A program made the translations under genes and the position numbers. Source: Brevibacillus dissolubilis (GTDB lineage: Bacteria > Bacillota > Bacilli > Brevibacillales > Brevibacillaceae). Taken from it: a DNA stretch of 64,000 nt. The notes beneath the pieces were generated by a model. It had not been told where the DNA came from. It searched no databases and was given only the letters and a program-made list of their open reading frames with translations. Of this stretch, positions 8,286-16,928 are shown in pieces (within the stretch, counting starts at the first letter, position 1; each line of letters begins with the position of its first letter). The DNA lies in the NCBI RefSeq assembly GCF_006170445.1, contig NZ_VCNA01000010.1, positions 62,001-126,000 of the forward strand, in the 5' to 3' direction.

Positions 8286-9269
8286 ATGTTACCGATCCAA
8301 GAAGAAATCATTGATGTCAATGCATACAGCCGTCCTGGCACCAAGCTCAAGGCTGTCAAAGGAATTGTCATGCATTGGACAGCATCACCGGGTGCTCCGG
8401 CGATCAACATCCTGCGTTATTTTGGCCGTCTCAAACAGCAGAACCCCGCGGACAGTCAGACCGACCGCTACGCCAGCGCCCATTTTTCCGTCGATGACAC
8501 CAGCATTTATCAGATTATCCCGATGAATGAGATGGCCTATCACGTTGGCTCCCAGACCTATACACCTGATGCAATCAAGAGGCTGAGTACCTACCCCAAC
8601 AACTGTACCATCGGCATCGAGATGTGCATCAACAGTAACAGCCAAATCACCGAGGCTACGTTTCAAAATGCCGCTGATCTGGTTGCCTATCTGCTGAAAA
8701 AGTTTCAGCTGGGAGTGGACCAGATCTGGACGCACAAAGCCGTAGTCGGATGGAAGGACTGTCCACGGCCATGGATCGAGAAACCGAGTGAATTCGCCCG
8801 CTTCAAGCAAGAGGTGCAAAAACGACTCTCTTCCCAAACGGTTCCGCCCCTTCAACCAGCCAAACCCGTCCAGCCAGCTAAACCAGCCACCACCCAGCCA
8901 GAGACTGCCGAGCCGGTCCTCGTCTCTGCACCAGCTTTACCGCCGCTTGACCCCGAAGTCGAGAAGCAGGCACTCCAATCCATCGACTATCTCGCCGAAC
9001 AGGGAGTAGTTCTATCCCCAGACTACTGGAAAAAAAGGCTGCAGGAACCCATGCCGGTCTGGGCGTTCATGATCATGGAGGCACGCCGGAGCGGCTTTAT
9101 GGCGGGAGAAGGTGAACAGCCGTCAAAGGATCCACAGACGGAAAAAGAGCCACCGACCACGACGAACCCTCCAAACGAGCCAAAACCGCCGACCACGCCG
9201 GAAACTCCAACCCAGTCAGAACCACCGACCCAGCCAAACCGACCAACTCAGCTACCACCCGCCGAATAG
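8286..9269 (+). CDS. N-acetylmuramoyl-L-alanine amidase (Amidase_2) with Pro-rich tail
   Basis: The 327-residue protein carries an Amidase_2/PGRP-type domain (about residues 1-180) that cleaves the lactyl-amide bond between MurNAc and L-Ala. Zinc ligands are visible: His in IVMHWTAS near residue 29, His in WTHKAV, and Cys in GWKDCPRPW. It resembles CwlA/XlyA-type phage or phage-derived amidases and has no signal peptide. After a linker, a short helical segment (about 220-265) and a Pro/Thr-rich, low-complexity tail (for example PPTTTNPPNEPKPPTTPE) follow in place of LysM or SH3 repeats. An aaggaggtgg site precedes ATG. It may belong to the same phage-derived material as genes 1-5. Confidence 0.85.
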   Translation: MLPIQEEIIDVNAYSRPGTKLKAVKGIVMHWTASPGAPAINILRYFGRLKQQNPADSQTDRYASAHFSVDDTSIYQIIPMNEMAYHVGSQTYTPDAIKRLSTYPNNCTIGIEMCINSNSQITEATFQNAADLVAYLLKKFQLGVDQIWTHKAVVGWKDCPRPWIEKPSEFARFKQEVQKRLSSQTVPPLQPAKPVQPAKPATTQPETAEPVLVSAPALPPLDPEVEKQALQSIDYLAEQGVVLSPDYWKKRLQEPMPVWAFMIMEARRSGFMAGEGEQPSKDPQTEKEPPTTTNPPNEPKPPTTPETPTQSEPPTQPNRPTQLPPAE

Positions 9270-9360
9270 TCCTTGGAAAGTTTGTCGTCTGACCCCCAAA
9301 CCCCAAGCAGAGAAAATGATTGGTACCGCGATACTCGCCAAACTCTCTCGATCCCAATCC

Positions 9361-9391
9361 AGCCTTTTCTTCCAGGAGAAAAGGCTTTTTT
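9361..9391 (+). terminator. Intrinsic terminator of the amidase gene
   Basis: A perfect ten-bp stem (agccttttct with agaaaaggct), six-base loop and T-run, about 90 bases after the amidase stop. Confidence 0.9.
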
Positions 9392-9479
9392 GATTGTGTC
9401 CGCAACTTTTCCTTCCAGGTTATGTCTAATATCTTACCAAACAGAGACGCCGCCTTGCGGTAAACGAGGTGATTTAGGG

Positions 9480-9935
9480 ATGAAACTGGCCGAAGCCCTT
9501 TTGGAACGAGCCGATTATCAAAAACGACTGGAACAACTACGTGAACGTCTTTCCCGCAACGCCAAAGTGCAGGAGGGGGACAAGCCCCAGGAAGACCCGC
9601 AGACACTTCTTCATGAAGTCACACAGCTCAACCGCGACCTGACCGACTTGGTCAAGCGCATCAACCGCACCAACTCCACGGTCGGGATGGAGCCCTACGG
9701 AACCATCGCAGACGCGCTGATCCAACGCGAATCGATCATGCGCCACCGGGGCATCCTGCAAAAGTTGATTGATAACGCATCCATCATGGATATGCGCTAC
9801 GGTCACTCCGAGATCAAGATCGTCTCTACAGTCGATGTCGCCAGCCTACAAAAACAGGTCGACCGACTCTCCAAAGAGTTCCGCCAAGTTGACACCGCCA
9901 TCCAAGCGATCAACTGGTCAACGGATCTGATGTAA
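9480..9935 (+). CDS. DIP1984-family (septicolysin-like) protein
   Basis: The 151-residue helical protein matches my memory of the DIP1984/DUF6847 family, with the typical start MKLAEALLERADYQKRLEQL and the C-terminal signature SEIKIVSTVDV followed by a long helix. Some members are annotated septicolysin after a cytolysin from anaerobes, but the actual function is unclear and no pore-forming role can be read here. It has no signal peptide. ATG at 9480 was chosen over the longer open frame because of the gaggtg site and because family members start at this point. It is a single gene between two terminators. Confidence 0.8.
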   Translation: MKLAEALLERADYQKRLEQLRERLSRNAKVQEGDKPQEDPQTLLHEVTQLNRDLTDLVKRINRTNSTVGMEPYGTIADALIQRESIMRHRGILQKLIDNASIMDMRYGHSEIKIVSTVDVASLQKQVDRLSKEFRQVDTAIQAINWSTDLM

Positions 9936-10179
9936 AATAATCTATATGATTACACTTATATAATAGAAGAAACAAATTTTGAAGGTAACCAAAATGGAAT
10001 AGCGAGTGCAAAAACAACAGCTAAAACTGCTAACCTTGGGCCTTGGGGCAGGGCATTACCATAACCATTTTTGCCCAGTACCAATTACACTCGTACAAAT
10101 AACCGATTACGAATGACTACCATTGTGCTGGATTCCTTTTTTGGTGAGGGTGGGTATGGGGAACATATGATCATTACAA

Positions 10180-10207
10180 CCTTGGATTATCGTGTCCAAG
10201 GTTTTTC
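10180..10207 (+). terminator. Intrinsic terminator
   Basis: Seven-bp stem ccttgga/tccaagg with an eight-base loop and a T-run. It isolates the next gene from upstream transcription. Confidence 0.8.
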
Positions 10208-10273
10208 TTTGTTCATGATTGTTACTTTTTATCACAAAAGTACACATAATCACCATGTTCGCACATAATATAA

Positions 10274-10285
10274 GAACACACGTTC
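10274..10285. promoter_or_regulatory. LexA/DinR-type SOS box
   Basis: The sequence gaacacacgttc has both perfect half-sites of the Firmicutes SOS operator (GAAC-N4-GTTC). It lies 26 bases upstream of the next start codon, overlapping a plausible promoter (tatta/tataa-like elements around it). Confidence 0.6.
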
Positions 10286-10311
10286 TATATTATACGTATG
10301 AGGTGACCACC

Positions 10312-10668
10312 ATGACTCCAACGGAACTGATCACAACCTACCTTGCTTGGACACGTGCCATCCCGAAGCTGGAGCATGATGCCCAGTTGATTGAATTGTC
10401 CACAACCAAACTAAGCTATGGCTATGCACATGTTCTTCGATTTCTGCTTCCGGTAGCCCGATCGATGGCGTTTGCTGCACAGAAGGATTTGAAACGTTTG
10501 GACATTCGGATTCTGGCCGAACATGAAGAGCGTGGCGAGCTGTTTCTCCTCTGGAAGCACCGCGGTGAGACTCACATGCTTCGGATGCGCCGGAACAAAA
10601 TCCAGGCATTGGTGCAGGCCAAGGTGGATGAGTTAGTCTCAACGATCAACAAAACCACGCCAATATAG
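10312..10668 (+). CDS. Unknown 118-residue protein, probably SOS-controlled
   Basis: I do not recognise this family. The product is a single small domain with alternating helices and a short beta hairpin (for example LAEHEERGELFLLWKHRGET), a basic stretch MLRMRRNKIQALVQAK, no signal peptide and no cysteine. ATG at 10312 follows an aggtgacc site; the longer open frame upstream lacks a start signal. A LexA-like box directly upstream suggests induction by DNA damage. It stands alone, between a terminator and the next gene's promoter. Confidence 0.6.
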   Translation: MTPTELITTYLAWTRAIPKLEHDAQLIELSTTKLSYGYAHVLRFLLPVARSMAFAAQKDLKRLDIRILAEHEERGELFLLWKHRGETHMLRMRRNKIQALVQAKVDELVSTINKTTPI

Positions 10669-10772
10669 AAGTTTTTACATAAAGTTATTACCCAACTTCT
10701 CACTAGAATTGCTATACTAGGATAGAAATGTTTACGAATCGATAGGTTCATTCTAGAGAGGAGAGGTTTTCG

Positions 10773-12641
10773 TTGATCAAATGGGGTAAGGCAAGCGTCA
10801 GTATTCTGTCTGCTGCGCTGGTGTCCAGTCTGTTCGCTGGAATGGCCGCAGCAGCACCGATTCATCCGGTTCAGCATGCTGATTGGATGAAGGAAGAGGC
10901 ACTCGTGTCCGGCTATGACAACGGGGAGCTTGGATTAGAGCGTATGATCACTTTTGCGGAGGCCGTCACATTGCTGACCCGTGTCAAAGGGGAGAAGCTG
11001 ACACCGGCTGCCAATGGACACTGGGCTGCACCGTCCCTGAACTGGGCAGAGAAGCAAGGTGCACTCACCGCAGCAGAAGCACAATCACCTAATGCAAATC
11101 CGACTGCCATCCGAATTCAGACAATTGCCAATAAACTTGGCATTTCTCTCAAGCTGTCAGGGCAAGCCCAAGTGAAGCGCGGGGAGTTCCTGCAAGCACT
11201 CGGGGATGCGATTACGGAGCATGTGACCATCGCGCACATGAATGATGTCCACGGTCATATCGAAGAGAATCCCAGCGGCAAAGAATTCGGCTATGCCAAG
11301 CTTGCGACCATCATCAAGGAATGGCGCCAAGAAAACGAAAACCTCCTACTCTTAGACGCGGGTGATACGTTCCAAGGCACCGTATTCGTCAACCAGTTCA
11401 AAGGTGAATCCGTTGTCCCGATCTTAAACAAGCTCGGGTTTAATGCCATGGCCGCAGGCAATCACGAATTTGACTTCGGGGTCGAACAGTTGAACAAGCT
11501 GGCCAGCCAGCTTCAATACCCGATCCTCAATGCCAACGTCATCAAGCAAGACGGCTCTGAGCTGCTCCGTCCCTACATCAACATCACGGTCAACGGTAAA
11601 AAATATGCAATCATCAGCGTCGTAGCCGAAGACACTCCGATCCTGACCCACCCGGATAATGTCAAAGGAGTTACATTCAAAGCTCCGATTGAGACAGTCA
11701 AAGCAACCGTGGCGAAAGCGAAGACAGAGGCAGATCACATCATCCTGCTCTCACACGTCGGGGCTGAGGTTGACCGCGAGATCGCCAAAAGCGTCGAAGG
11801 GATTGACCTGATCGTGGGTGGTCATTCCCATACCCAGATCGAAAAGCCGGAACTAGTGAACGGAACTTATATCCTGCAAGACTGGGAATACGGCAAATCT
11901 CTCGGCCGCGCTGATCTTTACTATTATAAAAACGAGCTGGTCACCATGAGCGGCGGACTTTTCCCATACGATGAAAAAATCAAGGCTGACCCTGAGATCG
12001 ACAAGATGGTCAAAGACGTGGTCAAACGCGTCGATGATGTCATGAAAGATGTAATCGTCAAATCCGAGGTGGATCTCGACGGTGACCGCAATTTTGTCCG
12101 CAAACGCGAGACTAACGTAGGCAATCTGATCACCGACATCATGGTGGAGAAGACCAAAACGATCAAGGGCCATGAAGCCGACATCGCCATCACCAACGGC
12201 GGCGGTATCCGTACCCAGCTCAAAGCAGGGGATCTGACCAAAAAAGATCTTTATTCACTGTTGCCATTCCCGAACACGCTCGTGGTCCTAGAAGCGACCG
12301 GCGCTGAGATCAAGGAAGCACTTGAGAGTGGTGTCAGCGATGTGGAGAATGGTGCAGGACGTTTCCCACAGGTCAGCGGACTCAGCTTCTCGTACGATCC
12401 GAAAAAACCGGCAGGCGAGCGGCTCATCGAACTCAAAGTAGCAGGTCAGCCGATCGATCCGGCCAAAACCTACAAAGTAGCGACCAATGACTTCATCGCA
12501 GCAGGCGGCGACGGCTATACTACTTTGAAAAAGCCAGCCTTCAATACAGGAATTACGCTGTACAGCATGATGGAAGAAGCGCTGCTTGCCCGCAAGACGA
12601 TCAATCCAAAAGTAGAGGGACGGATCGTCGAGGTCAAATAA
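10773..12641 (+). CDS. Secreted 5'-nucleotidase with SLH-like N-terminal region
   Basis: The 622-residue protein should be exported by a signal peptide (about 1-28). It would release phosphate from extracellular nucleotides. Residues 30-150 look like one or two degenerate S-layer-homology modules (for example MITFAEAVTLLTRV, LNWAEKQGAL), perhaps for wall attachment. The calcineurin-like metallophosphatase domain (about 151-400) has the motifs MNDVHGHI, LLDAGDTFQG, AGNHEFDFG, LLSHVGAEVD and GGHSHT. The 5'-nucleotidase C-terminal domain (about 420-600) has ITNGGGIR and NDFIAAGGDGY. The start is TTG behind a gagagg site. A terminator closes the single-gene transcript. Confidence 0.9.
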   Translation: MIKWGKASVSILSAALVSSLFAGMAAAAPIHPVQHADWMKEEALVSGYDNGELGLERMITFAEAVTLLTRVKGEKLTPAANGHWAAPSLNWAEKQGALTAAEAQSPNANPTAIRIQTIANKLGISLKLSGQAQVKRGEFLQALGDAITEHVTIAHMNDVHGHIEENPSGKEFGYAKLATIIKEWRQENENLLLLDAGDTFQGTVFVNQFKGESVVPILNKLGFNAMAAGNHEFDFGVEQLNKLASQLQYPILNANVIKQDGSELLRPYINITVNGKKYAIISVVAEDTPILTHPDNVKGVTFKAPIETVKATVAKAKTEADHIILLSHVGAEVDREIAKSVEGIDLIVGGHSHTQIEKPELVNGTYILQDWEYGKSLGRADLYYYKNELVTMSGGLFPYDEKIKADPEIDKMVKDVVKRVDDVMKDVIVKSEVDLDGDRNFVRKRETNVGNLITDIMVEKTKTIKGHEADIAITNGGGIRTQLKAGDLTKKDLYSLLPFPNTLVVLEATGAEIKEALESGVSDVENGAGRFPQVSGLSFSYDPKKPAGERLIELKVAGQPIDPAKTYKVATNDFIAAGGDGYTTLKKPAFNTGITLYSMMEEALLARKTINPKVEGRIVEVK

Positions 12642-12675
12642 GCAAAAGAGATTCTCAAGGAAACGCATCAAGAGT

Positions 12676-12708
12676 AAGACTGGATGTGTAGGCATCCGGT
12701 CTTTTTTT
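12676..12708 (+). terminator. Intrinsic terminator
   Basis: An 11-bp stem (aagactggatg with catccggtctt, one G-T pair) and a T-run follow the 5'-nucleotidase gene. Confidence 0.9.
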
Positions 12709-12806
12709 ATATCTTTTTGTATAAAAAGCCCGAGAGATGGACAGATATTTTCAAATTCGGTAAGATGATAATTGATTTATAATAATGTGAGGAGGAAGTG
12801 AGCAAC

Positions 12807-15800
12807 ATGTTCAACAAAAAGCGCGGTTTGATCGCAGCGCTCATGCTCCCATTGACGCTTGGCGGGTACAGTCCTGTAACGTTTGCGGCTCAACCTGCGT
12901 CCAATGAGGTACAGACCAAGCAGCAGGCGATCAGCGCGATGTTTGCACAAGCTGATTACGCCCCCAAAGAAATCATTGTTCAATATAAATCAGAGGGCCA
13001 GGCCAAATCTGCCCAGCGTATTGCCGCTTCCGTGCGTGTAGCCAGACAATCAGGCAAAACCGCCCTCATCAAAGTAGACAGCGGCAACCTCCTTCAAGTG
13101 GCTGCCCAATTCGCCAATGATCCCAATGTTGCTTATGTAGAACCGAATTATTTATTCGAGTTACATGAAGATCCTGCTCCCGTTACCAATGACCCATCCT
13201 ATTATGACCAATATGGATTGCCGCTGGCACATGTTCCAGAAGCATGGGAGCTGCTTCGCAGTTGGAGCGGCCCGACCAAGAGTCAAGTGACCGTCGCGGT
13301 GCTGGATACTGGTGTGGAGACCACCCACCCAGATTTGCAGAATCGTGTGCAAGGCGGCTTCAACACGGTCGATGACAATACCGACCCTACCGACAGAGTG
13401 GGCCATGGAACACATGTAGCCGGAATCATTGCCGCCGAAGCAGATAACGGCATCGGTGTGGCGGGTGTGACAGGCAAGCTACCGGTCAAGGTGCTCCCGA
13501 TCAAAGTAATCGGTGACAACGGGAAAGGCAACTCACTCACCGTCGCCAAGGGAATTGACAAGGCAGTCGAACTCGGTGCCGATATCATCAATATGAGCTT
13601 AGGGGGGACAGGCAACAGCAAGCTTGTGGAAGAAGCGGTTAAACGCGCCACGGCCAAAGGCGTCCTGATCATCTGCTCCGCAGGAAACAAGGGGACACGA
13701 ACGGAAACCCAATTCCCGGCCCTCTATGCCGATACCTTAACCGTTGCCTCAGTCGGGAGTACCGAGCAATCCTCTTCCTTCAGTAACTACGGCAGTGCAG
13801 TAGATATCGCTGCACCCGGCGAACGCATCCTCAGTACCTATGTGAATCAGGATTACCGTTATCTCAACGGAACATCGATGGCGACTCCACTGGTAGCAGG
13901 TGCAGCAGCTCTGATCAAATACACTCACCCAAGCTGGGGTCCAACCGAAATTCGAAACGCTTTGGAAAAAACTTCCAAAGATATTGACAAGCCAGGCTTC
14001 GATGCTGCTACAGGGAACGGTCTCGTCCAAATCGACGCGGCTCTGCAATATGACAACCAGCAGGCACCGATTCAGGTACTGTCACCAAACCAAGGTGACT
14101 ACCTCTGGGGAGATGTCACTTTTGACCTACGGATTCTTACCCCACAGGCAACGCAAATCGAGGTACGTACAGAAGCAGGTAAAAAGTTAGGGGTATTCAA
14201 AATATCTGAAAATATGGTAAATTTTAACTGGGACTCTAGGCTGGTAACAGATGGAAACCACTTATTGATGATTCAAGCAATGGATACGGCTAATCATCCG
14301 GTTGGACAACCGATGCAGCTTTCTGTCAAGGTGAAAAATCAGAATGAGTCCGGCATTCGCGTCCAAGCTCTCGACTTTACCGGCCAACCTGCGTACGGCT
14401 CTTCTGTACAGCTTTACCGATATGGGTCGAGAACCAATGAAGACGGCACTCCAGCCGCAGACAATTACAGCATGATTTTTCAAGCGATGCTCAATGACCA
14501 TGGTCTGGCCTATATCCCGCAAGAACTGATCCAGTCGGGAGAACGATATCTCGCAGTGATCCTGAACCAAGACCCGGATCAGGACGGAGTCTTCTATACA
14601 TCGATTCATCAAGTGACACCAGATTCCAAGGAGATCACAGCAGACATCAGCCGCTCCCAGACTTTTGATGTGCAAACGATCACCAACAAAAATGGTCAGA
14701 CCAACTATGACAATACGACCTACGCCTTTTTACCTGTCATCGACGGGACAGAGGTACACGACCTGGCGATGATCAGTCAGCCGGATGAACAAGGTAACCT
14801 GAAAGCAACTCTTTCACCCGGACGCTATGCGATGTATGCATACCGGCTGGAGCCTACGGGCATCAACTTCTTCCTGCGTCAAGAGGTGGAAGTGGGGGAC
14901 AAGCTGTCCAAGGTGACGTTCAATCTGTCAGAGGCGAAGCAATTTGGATTCCATCTCCCACAATGGGTCAAGAGCGGTACCTGGGCTCCGCAAGTGGACG
15001 GACTTACTCTTCCCCAGATGCAGGTGACCAACAAAACCAGACTGTTCGTCAATCCAGGCCAGATCAACTACACGCTGGAACTGGCACATGACACCGAGGA
15101 TGATTCGAGCATCTACGGATTGAAGTCGGTCAAACCGTTTGCAGCAGGCTCACAGCGTTACCTCCAAGTCGCAGACCCGGCGATCCGCGTTGACAAGCAG
15201 GTCAGCGGTACTTACCGGAAGGGGGATGCAGTCGAAACCAGCTTCCAGCTTCGTTTTGGTGATGAACAAGTCCTTAAAACCATCTACGGTGCCTCACCCG
15301 GCTTCGTGCTCCTCGATGAAAAAGGGGAGGAGGTCTGGAGCGTGGGCGGAGCAGAGCGGATGTTCTATATCCCAACCGGTGAGAGCCTAACCGCCGGCCG
15401 TTATCAGCTCTACGTCGATTACAGCGATACAACCCTCCCACTCAAAACCAAGACAGCCAAGCTGGGCGAGATCACCATCGTGGATTCGGCAGATACATCG
15501 ACATCGACAGAGGTGAGCGTCACAGGTCCGGAGGGCGAAGATTTCGGCAAGTTGAGTGTCAGTGTCTATGACCCGCGTTCCAAGCGGTTGATTGAACAAA
15601 AAAGCTTTGACTTTATCAGCGATCCGTTCGGTGGGTTTGGCAATGATGAATTGCCATTTGAAAAACTGGAAGCAGGACAGGACTATCTGGTTCGGATCGC
15701 GGGTGTGACAGAAGAGAGTGTTCCTGTTTTGGTTGAGCGTGTGCTGACAGCGGAAGCGGAAGATTGGGATATTGATCTCTCCGAACCAACCGCCCTTCCG

Positions 15801-16715
15801 CGAAAGATTGCATTCCAACTGCCAGCAGGCAGCTTCACCGATGTGGCACTCGCTGGTGACAGTGCGCAGACCATCCGCGTCCACAGTGACAGCAACACCG
15901 CATGGCTCGATCCAATCGCCTATGATCTCACCGTTTTTGAGACGACCGATCAGGGCTATGTGATCTACCCCAAGCCGGTTAAAGTAAGCAAAGCGACTGC
16001 CAAAATCAAGCCAGCACCAGTCAAGTCCAAGCTGGTACCTGTTACCATCACAGACCAGCCTGCTGACGGACAGAGCCAAACACACTGGTCAGTTGGGGTA
16101 AGCCGGAACCCGTCAGCCCAAGAATTCGACCTGTTCCCACTCACGGAAGGCAAGACTCTCTATGTGCAGCCGGCCGACTACCGTTTCCAGCTGCTCAGAC
16201 AGACGACGCAGAATGAAGTCAACACCACGTTCCTGCTCGATGCCCAACCGGTCAAAAGCAAAAACGGATATGTCTTCGAAGCAGGCGACACATTCACAGC
16301 AGAACTTCAACGCGTGCAAGCGGATGAGCAGAACCCGGACACAGTTGTCTATGATGTAAACGTCCACGATACCTACAGTAACAAAATTCAACAAATCGCA
16401 ATCGTGGTCTACGATGAGAGCACCAGCCTCTCCGTACCGCTTCGCATGACGACCAATTCCAACGGACAATGGACGGTTGCCGCCTATGACAGCAGCGAGC
16501 GCACCTATCGCCCGGTCAGTACGCAAGTGATCGAGCCCGGGATTACGGTCCGACAGGGAGATACGATGATCCATCAAGCCAAGGCCGAAGCCTACTGGAA
16601 CCGCATCATCCTTCCGCAGGCAAGCCAGTGGGGAGCAGGCGATTATACATTGACCTGGTCGGTCGGTTACCCTGAGTTGCTTACGACCCAGATTTCATTC
16701 ACCACAAATGAATAG
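12807..16715 (+). CDS. Giant secreted subtilisin-family (S8) protease
   Basis: The 1302-residue protease has a signal peptide, an inhibitor-I9-type propeptide (about 50-123, ending AYVEPNYLFE) and an S8 catalytic domain (about 135-415). The catalytic triad is visible: Asp167 in VAVLDTG, His200 in GHGTHVAG and Ser357 in NGTSMATP, plus the oxyanion Asn in CSAGNKGT. The remaining 880 or so residues are beta-rich and contain repeats I cannot assign, probably Ig-like or carboxypeptidase-regulatory-like modules; there is no sortase signal. ATG at 12807 was chosen because the aggagga site is too close to the upstream GTG. It precedes three metalloprotease genes and likely shares their degradative role, but is terminated separately. 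Confidence 0.9.
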   Translation: MFNKKRGLIAALMLPLTLGGYSPVTFAAQPASNEVQTKQQAISAMFAQADYAPKEIIVQYKSEGQAKSAQRIAASVRVARQSGKTALIKVDSGNLLQVAAQFANDPNVAYVEPNYLFELHEDPAPVTNDPSYYDQYGLPLAHVPEAWELLRSWSGPTKSQVTVAVLDTGVETTHPDLQNRVQGGFNTVDDNTDPTDRVGHGTHVAGIIAAEADNGIGVAGVTGKLPVKVLPIKVIGDNGKGNSLTVAKGIDKAVELGADIINMSLGGTGNSKLVEEAVKRATAKGVLIICSAGNKGTRTETQFPALYADTLTVASVGSTEQSSSFSNYGSAVDIAAPGERILSTYVNQDYRYLNGTSMATPLVAGAAALIKYTHPSWGPTEIRNALEKTSKDIDKPGFDAATGNGLVQIDAALQYDNQQAPIQVLSPNQGDYLWGDVTFDLRILTPQATQIEVRTEAGKKLGVFKISENMVNFNWDSRLVTDGNHLLMIQAMDTANHPVGQPMQLSVKVKNQNESGIRVQALDFTGQPAYGSSVQLYRYGSRTNEDGTPAADNYSMIFQAMLNDHGLAYIPQELIQSGERYLAVILNQDPDQDGVFYTSIHQVTPDSKEITADISRSQTFDVQTITNKNGQTNYDNTTYAFLPVIDGTEVHDLAMISQPDEQGNLKATLSPGRYAMYAYRLEPTGINFFLRQEVEVGDKLSKVTFNLSEAKQFGFHLPQWVKSGTWAPQVDGLTLPQMQVTNKTRLFVNPGQINYTLELAHDTEDDSSIYGLKSVKPFAAGSQRYLQVADPAIRVDKQVSGTYRKGDAVETSFQLRFGDEQVLKTIYGASPGFVLLDEKGEEVWSVGGAERMFYIPTGESLTAGRYQLYVDYSDTTLPLKTKTAKLGEITIVDSADTSTSTEVSVTGPEGEDFGKLSVSVYDPRSKRLIEQKSFDFISDPFGGFGNDELPFEKLEAGQDYLVRIAGVTEESVPVLVERVLTAEAEDWDIDLSEPTALPRKIAFQLPAGSFTDVALAGDSAQTIRVHSDSNTAWLDPIAYDLTVFETTDQGYVIYPKPVKVSKATAKIKPAPVKSKLVPVTITDQPADGQSQTHWSVGVSRNPSAQEFDLFPLTEGKTLYVQPADYRFQLLRQTTQNEVNTTFLLDAQPVKSKNGYVFEAGDTFTAELQRVQADEQNPDTVVYDVNVHDTYSNKIQQIAIVVYDESTSLSVPLRMTTNSNGQWTVAAYDSSERTYRPVSTQVIEPGITVRQGDTMIHQAKAEAYWNRIILPQASQWGAGDYTLTWSVGYPELLTTQISFTTNE

Positions 16716-16730
16716 ATATACTCATATTAA

Positions 16731-16770
16731 AAAATCCCTCGTTCACCTATTGTTAGGTGAGAGGGATTTT
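16731..16770 (+). terminator. Intrinsic terminator
   Basis: A long stem (aaaatccctc with gagggatttt, interior cacctaa/ttaggtg) follows the subtilase gene by 15 bases. Confidence 0.9.
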
Positions 16771-16856
16771 CTTTTTGCCGTTTTTTATCTCACCATTAGA
16801 GTATCTTTATTAAGCAAATTTATTTTCTCAAACGATTTTTTATTATCAGAAAAACG

Positions 16857-16884
16857 TTGACAATCTATAAAAATATTTTAGAAT
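16857..16884 (+). promoter_or_regulatory. SigA-type promoter of M4 protease 1
   Basis: ttgaca (16857-16862) and tagaat (16879-16884) are separated by 16 bases, 44 bases upstream of the start codon. The same arrangement recurs before the second protease gene. Confidence 0.7.
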
Positions 16885-16928
16885 AAAGCCATAACATAAA
16901 AAACACTTTTGATTCAGGAGGGGTATTT

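Larger units (their letters stand above)
9936..10311. other. 376-bp region without a gene
   Basis: After the DIP1984 stop codon the same frame stays open for about 39 more codons (ending in ANLGPWGRALP) but has no start codon. A terminator (10180-10207) and a LexA-like box (10274-10285) follow. Nothing else is recognised. Confidence 0.6.

Noticed and set aside
7796-8314. 172-codon plus-strand frame
   Set aside because: It runs through a strong terminator and into the amidase gene, and has no ribosome binding site or recognisable domain.
9310-9395. T-box-like ggtaccgcg followed by a terminator before the DIP1984 gene
   Set aside because: Only about 60 bases separate it from the amidase stop, leaving no room for a specifier stem, and the downstream gene is not an amino-acid gene. 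The match is probably chance.
9936-10055. In-frame extension of the DIP1984 gene past its stop codon, ending in ANLGPWGRALP
   Set aside because: No start codon and no stop-codon readthrough signal; family members end at the annotated stop.
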